Positions 26,603 to 35,194 of a stretch of 64,000 nucleotides of DNA are shown in pieces (positions within the stretch are counted from its first letter, which is position 1; the number at the start of each line of letters is the position of its first letter). Below the pieces are notes generated by a model. The model did no database searches. It was not told where the DNA came from and worked only from the letters and a program-made list of their open reading frames with translations. Both the position numbers and the translations under genes were made by a program. Source of the DNA: Mesorhizobium sp. LSJC280B00 (lineage in GTDB: Bacteria > Pseudomonadota > Alphaproteobacteria > Rhizobiales > Rhizobiaceae); assembly GCF_000502835.1 (NCBI RefSeq), contig NZ_AYVL01000014.1:27533-91532 (forward strand), in the 5' to 3' direction.

Positions 26603-27301
26603 CTAGACGTGGACGTCACCGAAGGAGAGTTCGCCGTCGTCGCTCTCTGTCAGAAAGGCTGTCACCAGCAGGCCTGCATAGAGGACGGCGACCAGCACGA
26701 CGATGGCGCCACCAGGAACGGGACCCAGGGCAGCACTGGCGACGGCCTCACGCATCGACCCGACGAAGCCGATGCGGACGCCTTCGGCCAGAAGACTGGG
26801 GGTCGACAGTTTGAGGATCCAGGCCAGCAGCAGAATCAGCAGCATGTAAATGTAATTGCGACGCAGGCGGCGCGCCAAAGCCACGCGTTGCGAAATCAGG
26901 AATTTCGGCGCGCGCAGGCTCTCGCCGACGATCAACAGCCAATCGGACGCGAAGTCCGGCTGCGGCGAGAATATCTGCGCGAAATAGTGCCGTTCGAACT
27001 GGCGCACGCGAGCCCGATAGAAGTCGAAGAAGCGATATCGGCGGGCCTCTATCCACAGCAGCAGCAGAACAAGCAGCATGGCAAACAGCAACACGCCATG
27101 GTGAGCGCTGGCTGTCGAAAGCGAAACGGACAGCATGGCTGCGACAACGGTTATCGCCCAGTTGCTCGTCCGGTCCAGGCGGTCACGCCACCCAGCCATG
27201 CGCGCAATCTCGGCGCGATGAAAGTGGGACATCGTGGTCACGAGTTCGCCGGACGACAGTGTCCTTCCGATGGGTTCCGGCGCCGGCAACACTTCTGCCA
27301 T
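26603..27301 (-). CDS. DUF2270 integral membrane protein
   Basis: The product is 232 aa from the ATG at 27301, behind a GGAGG ribosome site. Four membrane segments are likely (two near residues 55-95, one near 155-180, one near 205-225). SHFHRAEIARMAGWRDRLDRTSNWAI and IEARRYRFFDFYRARVRQFE are the conserved DUF2270 segments. Function unknown. An exact EcfG-type promoter motif lies 27 bp upstream, and the antiporter/USP gene follows, suggesting a stress-induced membrane operon. Confidence 0.83.
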   Translation of the reverse strand: MAEVLPAPEPIGRTLSSGELVTTMSHFHRAEIARMAGWRDRLDRTSNWAITVVAAMLSVSLSTASAHHGVLLFAMLLVLLLLWIEARRYRFFDFYRARVRQFERHYFAQIFSPQPDFASDWLLIVGESLRAPKFLISQRVALARRLRRNYIYMLLILLLAWILKLSTPSLLAEGVRIGFVGSMREAVASAALGPVPGGAIVVLVAVLYAGLLVTAFLTESDDGELSFGDVHV

Positions 27302-27327
27302 GACAATGCCTCCACCCGCCACGCGAA

Positions 27328-27352
27328 AACGGCCGGATGGAGATATCGTTCC
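27328..27352 (-). promoter_or_regulatory. EcfG-type general stress promoter of the DUF2270-antiporter operon
   Basis: On the minus strand GGAAC (27352-27348), 16 bp, then CGTT (27331-27328) matches exactly the alphaproteobacterial general stress consensus GGAAC-N16/17-CGTT. The DUF2270 start codon follows 26 bp after CGTT, which would give a 5' leader of about 20 nt. Confidence 0.7.
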
Positions 27353-27357
27353 GACGC

Positions 27358-29466
27358 TCAATCCGCCGGGCGCAGCCAGACCTTGTTGTCGTGGAAGGCG
27401 GCGCCGCCATAGGGCGCCGGCGCATCGGCGCCGGTCAGCACGTTGATGCCCTCGCCGCGCTCATGGGCGCTGTTCGGCCAGATGCCTTCGGCGACGACGA
27501 CGCCGCGCTTGATGCCGTCGAACAGTTTTGCGTGCAGCACCACTTCGCCACGCTGGTTGCCGACCTCGATACGGCCACCGTCGGCGACGCCGAGTGCTGC
27601 CGCATCATCGGGATGCACGAGCAGCTCCGGCCGGCGCTCTTTTGCCTGCGACACCGGCGTTTCGGCAAAGGTCGAATTGAGGAAATTGCGCGCCGGCGAG
27701 GTGGTCAGCCGGAACGGGTGCGCCGCGTCCGCCACCTCGATCAGGTCGACGTGATCGGGCAATTCCGGCAGGCGCGCCACCGGCCCGAACAGGCCCATGC
27801 TTTTCGGTGGCCGGTTGGGCGACGCCTGGCCCGTCCAGTCGGCGCGAAAATGGAACTTCTTGTCGGCATGGCCGAAGCCGTCGAGGAAATGCGCCGCCTC
27901 GAAATCCGGCTGCAAATCGACCCATTTCTGCTCTTTCAGGCTCGAAAAGCTGCCCAGCCCGCGCTTGCCCAGGATGATATCGATATGCTGCTGCTCGGTC
28001 ATGCCGAAGCCCGGACGATCGGCGACACCGAGCCTCTTGCCGAGCTCCTCGATGACGAAATGGTTGGTGCGCGGGCCTTCCGGCGGGTCGATCAGCTTCG
28101 GCCCGAGTGTGATGTGCTGGTTGCCGCCACCCTTGTAGACGTCGTCATGCTCGAGAAACATCGTCGCCGGCAGCACCACATCGGCGAGCTTGGCGGTGTC
28201 GGTCATGAACTGCTCGTGCACGCAGGAAAACAGATCGTCGCGCAGAAAACCTTGCTTCACCAGCCGCTGCTCCGGCGCGACATTCACCGGATTGGTGTTC
28301 TGGATCAGCAGCGCCGTCACCGGCGGGCCGCCATAGAGCGCATCCTCAGCCCCGGTCAGCACCGGGCCGATGCGCGAATGATCGAGATGACGGATCGCGG
28401 GGTCGCGCATCCGCGTGCCTTCGAGCAGTTCCTGGTTGAGCTTGAAGATGCCCGAATTGGTATGGAAGGCGCCGCCTCCCTCATACTGCCAGCAGCCGGT
28501 GACCGCCGCGATCGAGGCTGCGGCATGCATGTTGACCGAACCGTTGCGCTGCCGCGAAAAACCGTAGCCGAGGCGGAAATAGGTCTTCTTCGTCGTGCCG
28601 ACGAGCCGGGCGAAGGTCTCGATTTCGTCGACGGAAAGCCCGGTGATATCAGCGGCCCATTGCGGCGTCCGCGTCTTAAGATGCGCTTCCAGACCGTGCG
28701 GATCGTCGGTGTATTTTTCCAGATAGGCGCGGTCGGCCATGCCGTCACGGAACAGCACATGCATGACCGCGCAGGCCAGCGCGCCGTCGGTGCCGGGCTT
28801 CAGCACCAGGCCGAGATCGGCCTGCTTCATCGTTGCATTTTCGTAGACGTCGATGACGACGATCTTGGCGCCGCGTTCCTTGCGCGCCTTGATGGCGTGG
28901 GTCATGACGTTGACCTGCGTGACCACGGCGTTGGTGCCCCAGATCACCACGCAGTCGGACTTCGCCATTTCGCGCGGGTCGGGGCCGCGCAGCGCGCCGG
29001 CGCCCATCATCCAGCCGGTCCAGGCCAGATTGGTGCAGATCGAACCGAAGAAGCCGGAGTATTTTTTGGCGTGCCTGAGCCGCTCGATGCCGTCGCGCTG
29101 CACCAGCCCCATCGTGCCGGCATAATAATAGGGCCAGACCGTCTCCGAGCCATATTTTGCCTCGGCGGCTATGAACCTTTCGGCGACGAGGTCGAGCGCC
29201 GCCTCCCAGCTGGATTCCTTCCAGGCGCCCTCGCCCTTGCCGCCGGCTCGGATCAGCGGCTTCAGCAGTCGGTCGGGGTGATGGACGCGATCGGCGTAAC
29301 GGGCGACCTTGGCGCAGATGACGCCGGCCGTATAGCTGTTGGCCTTGGCGCCATGGACACGGCCGATGCGCTTTTCATCGAGCAGTTCGACCTCGAGCGC
29401 GCAGGTCGACGGACAATCATGCGGACAGGCCGAATGGCCGATTTTGAGCTTGGCATGCTGATTCAT
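27358..29466 (-). CDS. Molybdopterin-dependent oxidoreductase (DMSO reductase superfamily)
   Basis: The product is 702 aa with no Tat signal, so probably cytoplasmic. The N-terminal CPHDCPSTC plus a cysteine in GVICAK form the [4Fe-4S] motif; molybdopterin-binding regions follow, including SGFFGSICTNLAWTGWMMGAG, CVVIWGTNAVVTQVN and NSTFAETP in the C-terminal dinucleotide domain. It belongs with the formate-dehydrogenase-like/BisC group. No partner iron-sulfur or membrane subunit is adjacent, so the electron partner and substrate are unknown. Cofactor genes moaD and moaE are elsewhere in the window. Confidence 0.88.
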   Translation of the reverse strand: MNQHAKLKIGHSACPHDCPSTCALEVELLDEKRIGRVHGAKANSYTAGVICAKVARYADRVHHPDRLLKPLIRAGGKGEGAWKESSWEAALDLVAERFIAAEAKYGSETVWPYYYAGTMGLVQRDGIERLRHAKKYSGFFGSICTNLAWTGWMMGAGALRGPDPREMAKSDCVVIWGTNAVVTQVNVMTHAIKARKERGAKIVVIDVYENATMKQADLGLVLKPGTDGALACAVMHVLFRDGMADRAYLEKYTDDPHGLEAHLKTRTPQWAADITGLSVDEIETFARLVGTTKKTYFRLGYGFSRQRNGSVNMHAAASIAAVTGCWQYEGGGAFHTNSGIFKLNQELLEGTRMRDPAIRHLDHSRIGPVLTGAEDALYGGPPVTALLIQNTNPVNVAPEQRLVKQGFLRDDLFSCVHEQFMTDTAKLADVVLPATMFLEHDDVYKGGGNQHITLGPKLIDPPEGPRTNHFVIEELGKRLGVADRPGFGMTEQQHIDIILGKRGLGSFSSLKEQKWVDLQPDFEAAHFLDGFGHADKKFHFRADWTGQASPNRPPKSMGLFGPVARLPELPDHVDLIEVADAAHPFRLTTSPARNFLNSTFAETPVSQAKERRPELLVHPDDAAALGVADGGRIEVGNQRGEVVLHAKLFDGIKRGVVVAEGIWPNSAHERGEGINVLTGADAPAPYGGAAFHDNKVWLRPAD

Positions 29467-29518
29467 GGGGTCAAACTAGCTGCTTTGGACAACCAGGTGT
29501 AGGGCCAGATGACGAGCC

Positions 29519-29566
29519 AATCTCCCCCCAAGTGGGGGAGATGTCCGGCAGGACAGAGGGGGGGCG
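29519..29566 (+). repeat. Family A repeat, single-arm copy
   Basis: This copy matches the right arm of the inverted-repeat element at 299-455: a hairpin of C and G tracts, then ATGTCCGGCAGGACAGAGGG and GGCGTGAAGGATCGC. It lies between the divergent... rather, consecutive minus-strand genes for the ABC-F protein and the molybdopterin enzyme, after the latter's start. The second arm is missing, so it is either a degenerate or a solo copy. Confidence 0.75.
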
Positions 29567-29680
29567 TGAAGGATCGCAACGTCGTCGGTGTGACTCGCTC
29601 TTGATCAAACTCCAACGACCGGCGGCTCCAAATGGCTGTCAGGCTGGCGGGAACCCACGAGCGGGGAGATTACGCTCTTC

Positions 29681-31558
29681 CTACTCCGCCGTGCCTTCCT
29701 CGTACTCCGCCGACATCGACAGCCATTTTTCCTCATGGCCGGCCAGCTGTTGCGCAAGTTGTGAGCGCTCCTTGGCCAGCCTTGTCGCGGTCGAGGGGTC
29801 CTTTTCGTAGACGGCCGGGTTGGCGAGTTCGTCCTCGATCAGGTCGATGCGCTTGCGGAGGCGGTCCATCAGCGCTTCGGTGGCGCGGATTTCCTTGGCC
29901 AGCGGCTCGAAGGCGGCGCGGCGCGCGGCCGCATCGCGGCGGCGGTCGGCCTTCGAGGCTTTGTCCGCCTCGCGCTTGCCGCGGCGGTCGCCGGAGACGC
30001 CGGTGACCAGCGTCTTGTAATCCTCGAGATCGCCGTCATACGGATTAACCGCGCCGTCCTTGACCAGCCACAGCCGGTCGGCGGTCGCTTCGAGCAGATG
30101 GCGGTCGTGCGAGATCAGGATGACCGCGCCGGGAAAATCGTTCAGCGCATGGATCAGCGATTCACGGCTGTCGATATCAAGATGGTTGGTCGGCTCGTCG
30201 AGGATGAACAGGTTCGGCCCCTCGAAGGCCGACAGGCCCATCAGGAGCCGCGCCTTTTCGCCGCCAGACAGATCCTTGGCGGCGGTATTCATCTTTTCGG
30301 TGGTCAGGCCGAACTGGGCGACGCGGCCGCGCACCTTGGATTCCGGCGCCTCCGGCATCAGCCGGCGGACATGCTCATAGGCGTTTTCGTCGGGCCTGAG
30401 GTCGTCGAGCTGGTGCTGGGCGAAGATTGCTACCTTCAGCCCGGGCGCCACCGTCATGCTGCCGGTCTCCGGCTTCAGCCGGCTGGCCAAAAGCTTGGCG
30501 AAAGTCGACTTGCCGTTGCCGTTGGCGCCGAGCAGCGCGATGCGATCGTCGGCATCGATGCGCAGCGTCATCTTCTTCAGGATCGGCTCGCCCTCGGTGT
30601 AGCCGACGTTGACGTTGTTCAGCGCAATGATCGGCGAGGCCACCGACTTCACCGGCTCCGGAAAGGAGAACGGCCGCACCGCGTCGTTCACGATCGCGGC
30701 GATCGGCTTCATCTTCTCCAATGCCTTGATGCGCGACTGCGCCTGCCTCGCCTTCGACGCCTTGGCGCGGAAGCGCTCGACGAAGGATTCCATGTGCTTG
30801 CGCGCGGCTTCCTGCTTGACGCGGCCCTTCTCCTGCAATTCGCGCTGCTCGGTGTATTGACGCTCGAACTGGTCGTAGCCGCCGCGCCAGAAGGTCAGCT
30901 TCTTCTGGTCGAGATGGACGATCGAGTTGACGGCGCGGTTGAGCAGGTCGCGATCGTGCGAAATCAGCAGCACGGTGTGCGGGTATTTCGATACGTAGTT
31001 TTCCAGCCACAGCGTGCCTTCGAGATCGAGATAATTGGTCGGCTCGTCGAGCAGCAGCAGATCGGGCTCGGCAAACAACACGGCGGCCAGCGCGACGCGC
31101 ATGCGCCAGCCGCCGGAGAAGGACGAGGCCGGGCGCCGTTGTGCGGCGTCGTCGAAGCCGAGGCCGGCGAGAATGGTGGCCGCGCGTGACTCGGCCGAGT
31201 GCGCATCGATATCGGCCAGCCGCATGTGGATGTCGGCGATGCGGTGCGGATCGGTCGCCGTCTTTTCCTCTTCGAGCAGCGCACTCCGTTCAAGATCGGC
31301 CTTGAGCACGATCTCGATCAGCGGCTCCTCGGTGCCCGGCGCTTCCTGCGCCACCTGACCGATGCGCGTGTTCTTGGGCAGGCTGATCGAGCCGGTTTCG
31401 GAGGCGAGATCGCCGGTGATCGCCTTGAACAAGGTCGTCTTGCCGGTGCCGTTGCGGCCGACAAGGCCAGCCTTGCTGCCGGCCGGCAAGGTCAGTGAGG
31501 CATGGTCGAGAAGCAGGCGTCCGGCCATGCGGAGCGAAAGGTCGTTGATGATCAGCAT
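29681..31558 (-). CDS. ABC-F family ATPase (Uup/YheS type)
   Basis: The product is 625 aa from the ATG at 31558, chosen because MLIINDLSLRMAGR matches the family start. Two ATP-binding cassettes lack membrane domains: Walker A GRNGTGKTT (residues 34-42) and GANGNGKST in the second half; signatures FSGGWRMR and LSGGEKAR; Walker B LLLLDEPTNYLD and LFILDEPTNHLD. A C-terminal coiled coil (about 545-620) resembles that of Uup. ABC-F proteins act on ribosomes, resolving stalls or protecting from antibiotics. A terminator-like hairpin in the leader may attenuate expression. Confidence 0.92.
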   Translation of the reverse strand: MLIINDLSLRMAGRLLLDHASLTLPAGSKAGLVGRNGTGKTTLFKAITGDLASETGSISLPKNTRIGQVAQEAPGTEEPLIEIVLKADLERSALLEEEKTATDPHRIADIHMRLADIDAHSAESRAATILAGLGFDDAAQRRPASSFSGGWRMRVALAAVLFAEPDLLLLDEPTNYLDLEGTLWLENYVSKYPHTVLLISHDRDLLNRAVNSIVHLDQKKLTFWRGGYDQFERQYTEQRELQEKGRVKQEAARKHMESFVERFRAKASKARQAQSRIKALEKMKPIAAIVNDAVRPFSFPEPVKSVASPIIALNNVNVGYTEGEPILKKMTLRIDADDRIALLGANGNGKSTFAKLLASRLKPETGSMTVAPGLKVAIFAQHQLDDLRPDENAYEHVRRLMPEAPESKVRGRVAQFGLTTEKMNTAAKDLSGGEKARLLMGLSAFEGPNLFILDEPTNHLDIDSRESLIHALNDFPGAVILISHDRHLLEATADRLWLVKDGAVNPYDGDLEDYKTLVTGVSGDRRGKREADKASKADRRRDAAARRAAFEPLAKEIRATEALMDRLRKRIDLIEDELANPAVYEKDPSTATRLAKERSQLAQQLAGHEEKWLSMSAEYEEGTAE

Positions 31559-32006
31559 GGCCGGGCTTTTGCACGGGACAACCATGCTTCGCAAGGGCTT
31601 GAGCCCCGGTTCGCCGCATAAGGCGCGAAAACCGGCAAGCAAGTCAGCCCGCCGCGCCGCGACTTCCCGCAAAACGCAAAAAGAACCCGCTATCCTGAGG
31701 GGGGACAAGGAGAGCGGGCTCTTTCGTGAACGGCGGCCTTGGGAGCGTCCGATCGACATCCAAACACGCAGGAGCCCGGTTTGTTCCTTGGGAAGAACGA
31801 ACTATGTGATGAACAAATGCTGCTGTGGCCGGCAGGTTTGTCCACAGGGGCGTGCCGTCTGTACGCTATCGACCATGACGCTGCGGAAAGACTCGGCTAT
31901 CCTTGGATGTGCGGCGGGCCTGATCTCCGCCTGGCCGGCGCCATCAGCTTCCTCCCAAGCGGCGCCGGCCACCTTCCTTGACCGGCGCCGACGCCATTTG
32001 AGGCGG
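31559..32006. other. Intergenic region upstream of the ABC-F gene
   Basis: About 450 bp separate the ABC-F start and the end of the small lipoprotein gene on the same strand. Beyond the hairpin at 31678-31722 I find no supported gene. A near-match to the general stress promoter (GGAAC-N16-TGTT, minus strand, about 31794-31770) lies about 210 bp before the ABC-F start, but one of the -10 bases is wrong. Short open frames here have no start signals or recognisable products. Confidence 0.4.
31678..31722 (-). terminator. Terminator-like hairpin in the ABC-F leader (possible attenuator)
   Basis: On the minus strand AGAGCCCGCT (31722-31713) pairs with AGCGGGTTCT (31691-31682), 9 of 10 positions Watson-Crick and one G-U, with a 21-nt loop, followed by TTTTTG. 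It lies 120-165 nt upstream of the ABC-F start codon. No clear minus-strand gene ends just upstream, so it may be an attenuator in the ABC-F mRNA leader instead of an ordinary terminator. Confidence 0.6.
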
Positions 32007-32186
32007 TCATTGTTTCGGCGGCGTGCCGGGCTGATCGCCGCCGGTCGTCGACTTCGGCACCGGATTCTTGTCGACCTGCGGGTTCTGATCGACCGTGTCG
32101 CCAGGGGCCTTGGTCGGCTGGATATTGTTGTCGCAACCCGCAACAGTCAGAGCTGCCATAAGCAGCAGGATTGAGCGCTTTTTCAT
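32007..32186 (-). CDS. Small lipoprotein, unknown function
   Basis: The product is 59 aa, MKKRSILLLMAALTVAGC followed by a Pro-, Asp- and Gln-rich tail. LTVAGC is a lipobox, so the mature protein would be only about 42 residues with Cys18 lipidated. A GAGGAG ribosome site supports the ATG at 32186. Such short, charged lipoproteins occur widely in rhizobia; no family is recognised. It is divergent from the small membrane protein at 32319. Confidence 0.7.
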   Translation of the reverse strand: MKKRSILLLMAALTVAGCDNNIQPTKAPGDTVDQNPQVDKNPVPKSTTGGDQPGTPPKQ

Positions 32187-32318
32187 CGCAGTCTCCTCTC
32201 GCCCGACAACGAGGCGTCGGCGATTTGGTTGCGCGGCCGGTGTCGTTCCCGCATTCGCCAAGGGGCCTGGGAACAAAATGCCGCGTCTCCGGTTGCTGCA
32301 CAATCAATGGAGGAAGGC

Positions 32319-32492
32319 ATGATCCGTCTGCTCATCGCCGGGGCAATCGTCTATGTTGCCTATCGCGTCGCCAAGAAAGTGATCGACGAGGTGCCCGACG
32401 ATTTTGATCCGCTGCTGTTGCCACCGCCACAGGACGATCGCGAGGCGCTGCGGCGGCAATCGGCAAGGATGGGCGTCGAGCCCGAGCGTTAG
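32319..32492 (+). CDS. Small single-span membrane protein
   Basis: The product is 57 aa. MIRLLIAGAIVYVAYRVAKKVIDEV forms one membrane helix with a positive C-terminal flank, followed by a Pro-rich acidic tail (FDPLLLPPPQDDREALRRQ). A TGGAGGAAGG ribosome site precedes the ATG. No family is recognised. It is too short to judge from composition alone, but the start context and the membrane helix support it. Confidence 0.6.
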   Translation: MIRLLIAGAIVYVAYRVAKKVIDEVPDDFDPLLLPPPQDDREALRRQSARMGVEPER

Positions 32493-32585
32493 TCGACAGG
32501 CCTGCCCGCAAGGCTTCTTCGCTCACGAGCCCTATTCCGGCTCCGCAAACGTTGCGAACAAAGCAGAAACGATGCTTGATGGGCG

Positions 32586-34667
32586 ATGAACCTCGCCGCC
32601 CGTGATTCGTCCTTCCAGCCGGCCTATCTGGCGAAGCTCAACGCCGAGCAGAGGCTTGCCGTCGAACATGGCGACGGCAAGATCGCCGGGCCGTTGCTGG
32701 TGATTGCCGGCGCCGGCTCCGGCAAGACCAACACGCTGGCGCACCGGGTCGCGCATCTGATCGTCAGGGGTGCCGACCCGCGCCGCATCCTTTTGATGAC
32801 ATTTTCACGCCGTGCCGCAGCGGAAATGGCCAAGCGGGTCGAGCGCATCGCCGGCGAGGTGCTGGGGCGCGATGCCTCGGTGATTACCGATGCGCTGAGC
32901 TGGGCCGGCACGTTCCACGGCATCGGCGCCAGGCTGCTGCGCGATTATGCGCTGGAGATCGGTCTCGATCCGGCCTTCACCATCCACGATCGCGAGGATT
33001 CCGCCGACCTGATGAACCTCGCCCGCCACGAGCTTGGGTTTTCGAAGACCGAAGCCCGCTTCCCGACCAAGGGCACCTGCCTTGCGATCTATTCGCGCGC
33101 CGTCAACGCACAGGCGCCGCTCGGCGAGGTGCTGGGTTCGGTGTTCCCGTGGTGCGCCGGCTGGGCCGAACAGCTGAAGCAATTGTTCGCCCGATATGTC
33201 GAGGCCAAGCAGGGGCAGAACGTGCTCGATTACGACGACCTGCTGCTCTACTGGGCGCAGATGGCCGGCGAGCCGGAAATCGCCGCGCATCTGGGTGCAC
33301 GTTTCGACCATGTGCTGGTCGATGAATACCAGGACACCAACCGGCTGCAGGCCTCGATCCTGACGGCGCTCAAGCCCGACGGATCGGGGCTGACGGTGGT
33401 CGGCGACGACGCGCAGTCGATCTATTCGTTCCGCGCCGCGGAAGTGCGCAATATCCTGGATTTTCCGAAGCAGTTCGCGCAGCCGGCGGAAGTCGTCATG
33501 CTGGAGCGCAACTACCGCTCGACCGAGACCATCCTGGCGGCCGCCAATGCGGTGATCGGCGAAGCTTCGGAGCGTTTCACCAAAAATCTCTGGACCGAGC
33601 GCAAATCGGCGGAAAAGCCGAAGCTGGTGAGCGTGCGCGACGAGACCGAGCAGGCGAGCTATGTCTGCCAGGCGATACTCACCGAACGCGAAGCCGGCAC
33701 CGTTCTCAAAGCACAGGCGGTGCTGTTTCGCGCCTCCCACCATAGCGGCCCGCTGGAGATCGAGCTGACGCGCCGCAACATCCCCTTCGTCAAGTTCGGC
33801 GGGCTGAAATTTCTCGATGCAGCTCACGTCAAGGACTTGCTGGCCGTGCTGCGCTTTGCCGAAAACCCGCGCGACCGCGTCGCCGGCTTTCGCGTGCTGC
33901 AACTTCTGCCGGGCATCGGCCCTTCGGCCGCCAATGCGATCGTCGAGACCATGGCAAATTCGCTCGACGAGACGATGGGGCTTGCCCGCTATCGGCCGCC
34001 GCAGCGGGCCGCCGACGACTGGCCGGGCTTTGTCGCGCTCTATAGCGGCCTGCGCGCCGGCGCGCAAAAATGGCCGGCCGACATCGAACAGGTCAGGCTC
34101 TGGTACGAGCCGCATCTGGAACGTATCCACGAGGATGCAACGACGCGCCGGGCCGATCTCCTGCAGCTCGAGCAGATCGCTTCCGGCTATGCGTCGCGCG
34201 AGCGCTTCCTCACCGAGCTGACACTCGATCCGCCGGACGCGACCAGCGACGAGGCCGGCCCGCCGCACCGCGACGAGGATTATCTGATCCTGTCGACGAT
34301 CCATTCGGCCAAGGGCCAGGAGTGGAAGAACGTCTTCGTGCTCAACACCGTCGACGGCTGCATCCCGATCGATCTCGGCGTCGGCAGCAAGGAGGACGTC
34401 GACGAGGAGCGGCGGCTGCTCTACGTGGCGATGACGCGGGCCAAGGACAGCCTGCACCTGGTCATGCCGCATCGCTTTTTCGTCCACGGGCAGGCGGCGC
34501 GCGGCGACCGCCATGTCTATGCCTCGCGCACGCGCTTCATCCCGCGCTCTATCCTCGGCGCCTTCGAGCAGGTGGCATGGGCCAGCGTCCAGGCCAGAGA
34601 CGATCCGCGCCGCCAGCCGCAGGTGCGTGTCGACCTCGGCGCCCGCATGCGCGGCATGTGGAAATAG
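32586..34667 (+). CDS. UvrD/PcrA-like ATP-dependent DNA helicase
   Basis: The product is 693 aa, a superfamily 1A helicase. Motif I AGAGSGKT is at residues 41-48, motif II VDEYQDTN, motif III VGDDAQSIYSFRAA, motif IV ERNYRSTETIL, motif V STIHSAKGQEWKNVFV and motif VI EERRLLYVAMTRAKDSL. It unwinds DNA 3' to 5' during repair or replication restart. At 693 aa it is shorter than the usual alphaproteobacterial UvrD (about 800 aa) and lacks the C-terminal extension, so it is probably a second UvrD-like helicase. A near-LexA box lies just upstream (32556-32570). Confidence 0.92.
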   Translation: MNLAARDSSFQPAYLAKLNAEQRLAVEHGDGKIAGPLLVIAGAGSGKTNTLAHRVAHLIVRGADPRRILLMTFSRRAAAEMAKRVERIAGEVLGRDASVITDALSWAGTFHGIGARLLRDYALEIGLDPAFTIHDREDSADLMNLARHELGFSKTEARFPTKGTCLAIYSRAVNAQAPLGEVLGSVFPWCAGWAEQLKQLFARYVEAKQGQNVLDYDDLLLYWAQMAGEPEIAAHLGARFDHVLVDEYQDTNRLQASILTALKPDGSGLTVVGDDAQSIYSFRAAEVRNILDFPKQFAQPAEVVMLERNYRSTETILAAANAVIGEASERFTKNLWTERKSAEKPKLVSVRDETEQASYVCQAILTEREAGTVLKAQAVLFRASHHSGPLEIELTRRNIPFVKFGGLKFLDAAHVKDLLAVLRFAENPRDRVAGFRVLQLLPGIGPSAANAIVETMANSLDETMGLARYRPPQRAADDWPGFVALYSGLRAGAQKWPADIEQVRLWYEPHLERIHEDATTRRADLLQLEQIASGYASRERFLTELTLDPPDATSDEAGPPHRDEDYLILSTIHSAKGQEWKNVFVLNTVDGCIPIDLGVGSKEDVDEERRLLYVAMTRAKDSLHLVMPHRFFVHGQAARGDRHVYASRTRFIPRSILGAFEQVAWASVQARDDPRRQPQVRVDLGARMRGMWK

Positions 34668-34742
34668 GCATCCGCCTCGACGTCGGCGCTGCTCGCCCGG
34701 CGACCGCTCCCGGAGCCGGCGAAAAAACAATCCCGGCAACAT

Positions 34743-34767
34743 GGAACCTCGCGCCGTGATCCGCGTT
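34743..34767 (+). promoter_or_regulatory. EcfG-type general stress promoter of the DUF982 gene
   Basis: GGAAC (34743-34747), 16 bp, CGTT (34764-34767) is an exact match to the alphaproteobacterial general stress consensus. The DUF982 start codon lies 64 bp downstream of the -10 box, giving a leader of about 55-58 nt. Confidence 0.7.
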
Positions 34768-34831
34768 TCTGCCCGACCCCCAGACCGGAGAACGGCGTCC
34801 GCCGTGACCTCCGCCCATTCGAGAGGCCAGT

Positions 34832-35134
34832 ATGCACGACAGGACGTTTTCCACCCCGGTCGCCCTAACTGTTGGCGCCGGCTACAAGCGTACGATCGCT
34901 TCGTTCTCCGAGATGCACGAATTCCTGACCGAGTTCCCGCCTTCGCGCCGCCGGCTGAGCTATGGCGCCGCGGTAAAGGCCTGCGAGGCGGCACGTGCCG
35001 GCGATATCTCGGCCGAAGCGGCACGCGACGCCCTGATCACCTTCGCCGTGACGGCAGGCATCCTCTGGCCGGCCGCCCAGCCGGCAGTCTCGGTCAAGCC
35101 GGTCGCCCGGGGCCTCGGCGGCTACGCCGCCTGA
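34832..35134 (+). CDS. DUF982 domain protein
   Basis: The product is 100 aa, soluble, with FSTPVALTVGAGYKRTIASFSEMHEFLTEFPPSRRRLSYGAAVKACEAARAG as the DUF982 core. The family is found almost only in Rhizobiales, often in many copies, and its function is unknown. A single copy is seen here, preceded by an exact EcfG-type promoter motif, so it is probably induced in stress or stationary phase. Confidence 0.85.
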   Translation: MHDRTFSTPVALTVGAGYKRTIASFSEMHEFLTEFPPSRRRLSYGAAVKACEAARAGDISAEAARDALITFAVTAGILWPAAQPAVSVKPVARGLGGYAA

Positions 35135-35194
35135 CAAGACTCTTCGTCATCATGGCCGGCCGGATTCCGGTCATCAGTGCTGGCCCGGCGGATC

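Noticed and set aside
27337..29502. 721-aa plus-strand open frame
   Set aside because: It mirrors the molybdopterin oxidoreductase gene, has an implausible composition (very rich in Arg, His, Asp and Gly) and no recognisable domain.
32270..32294. General stress promoter before the small membrane protein at 32319
   Set aside because: GGAAC is followed after 16 bp by GGTT, not CGTT; one mismatch in a four-base box is too weak to call.
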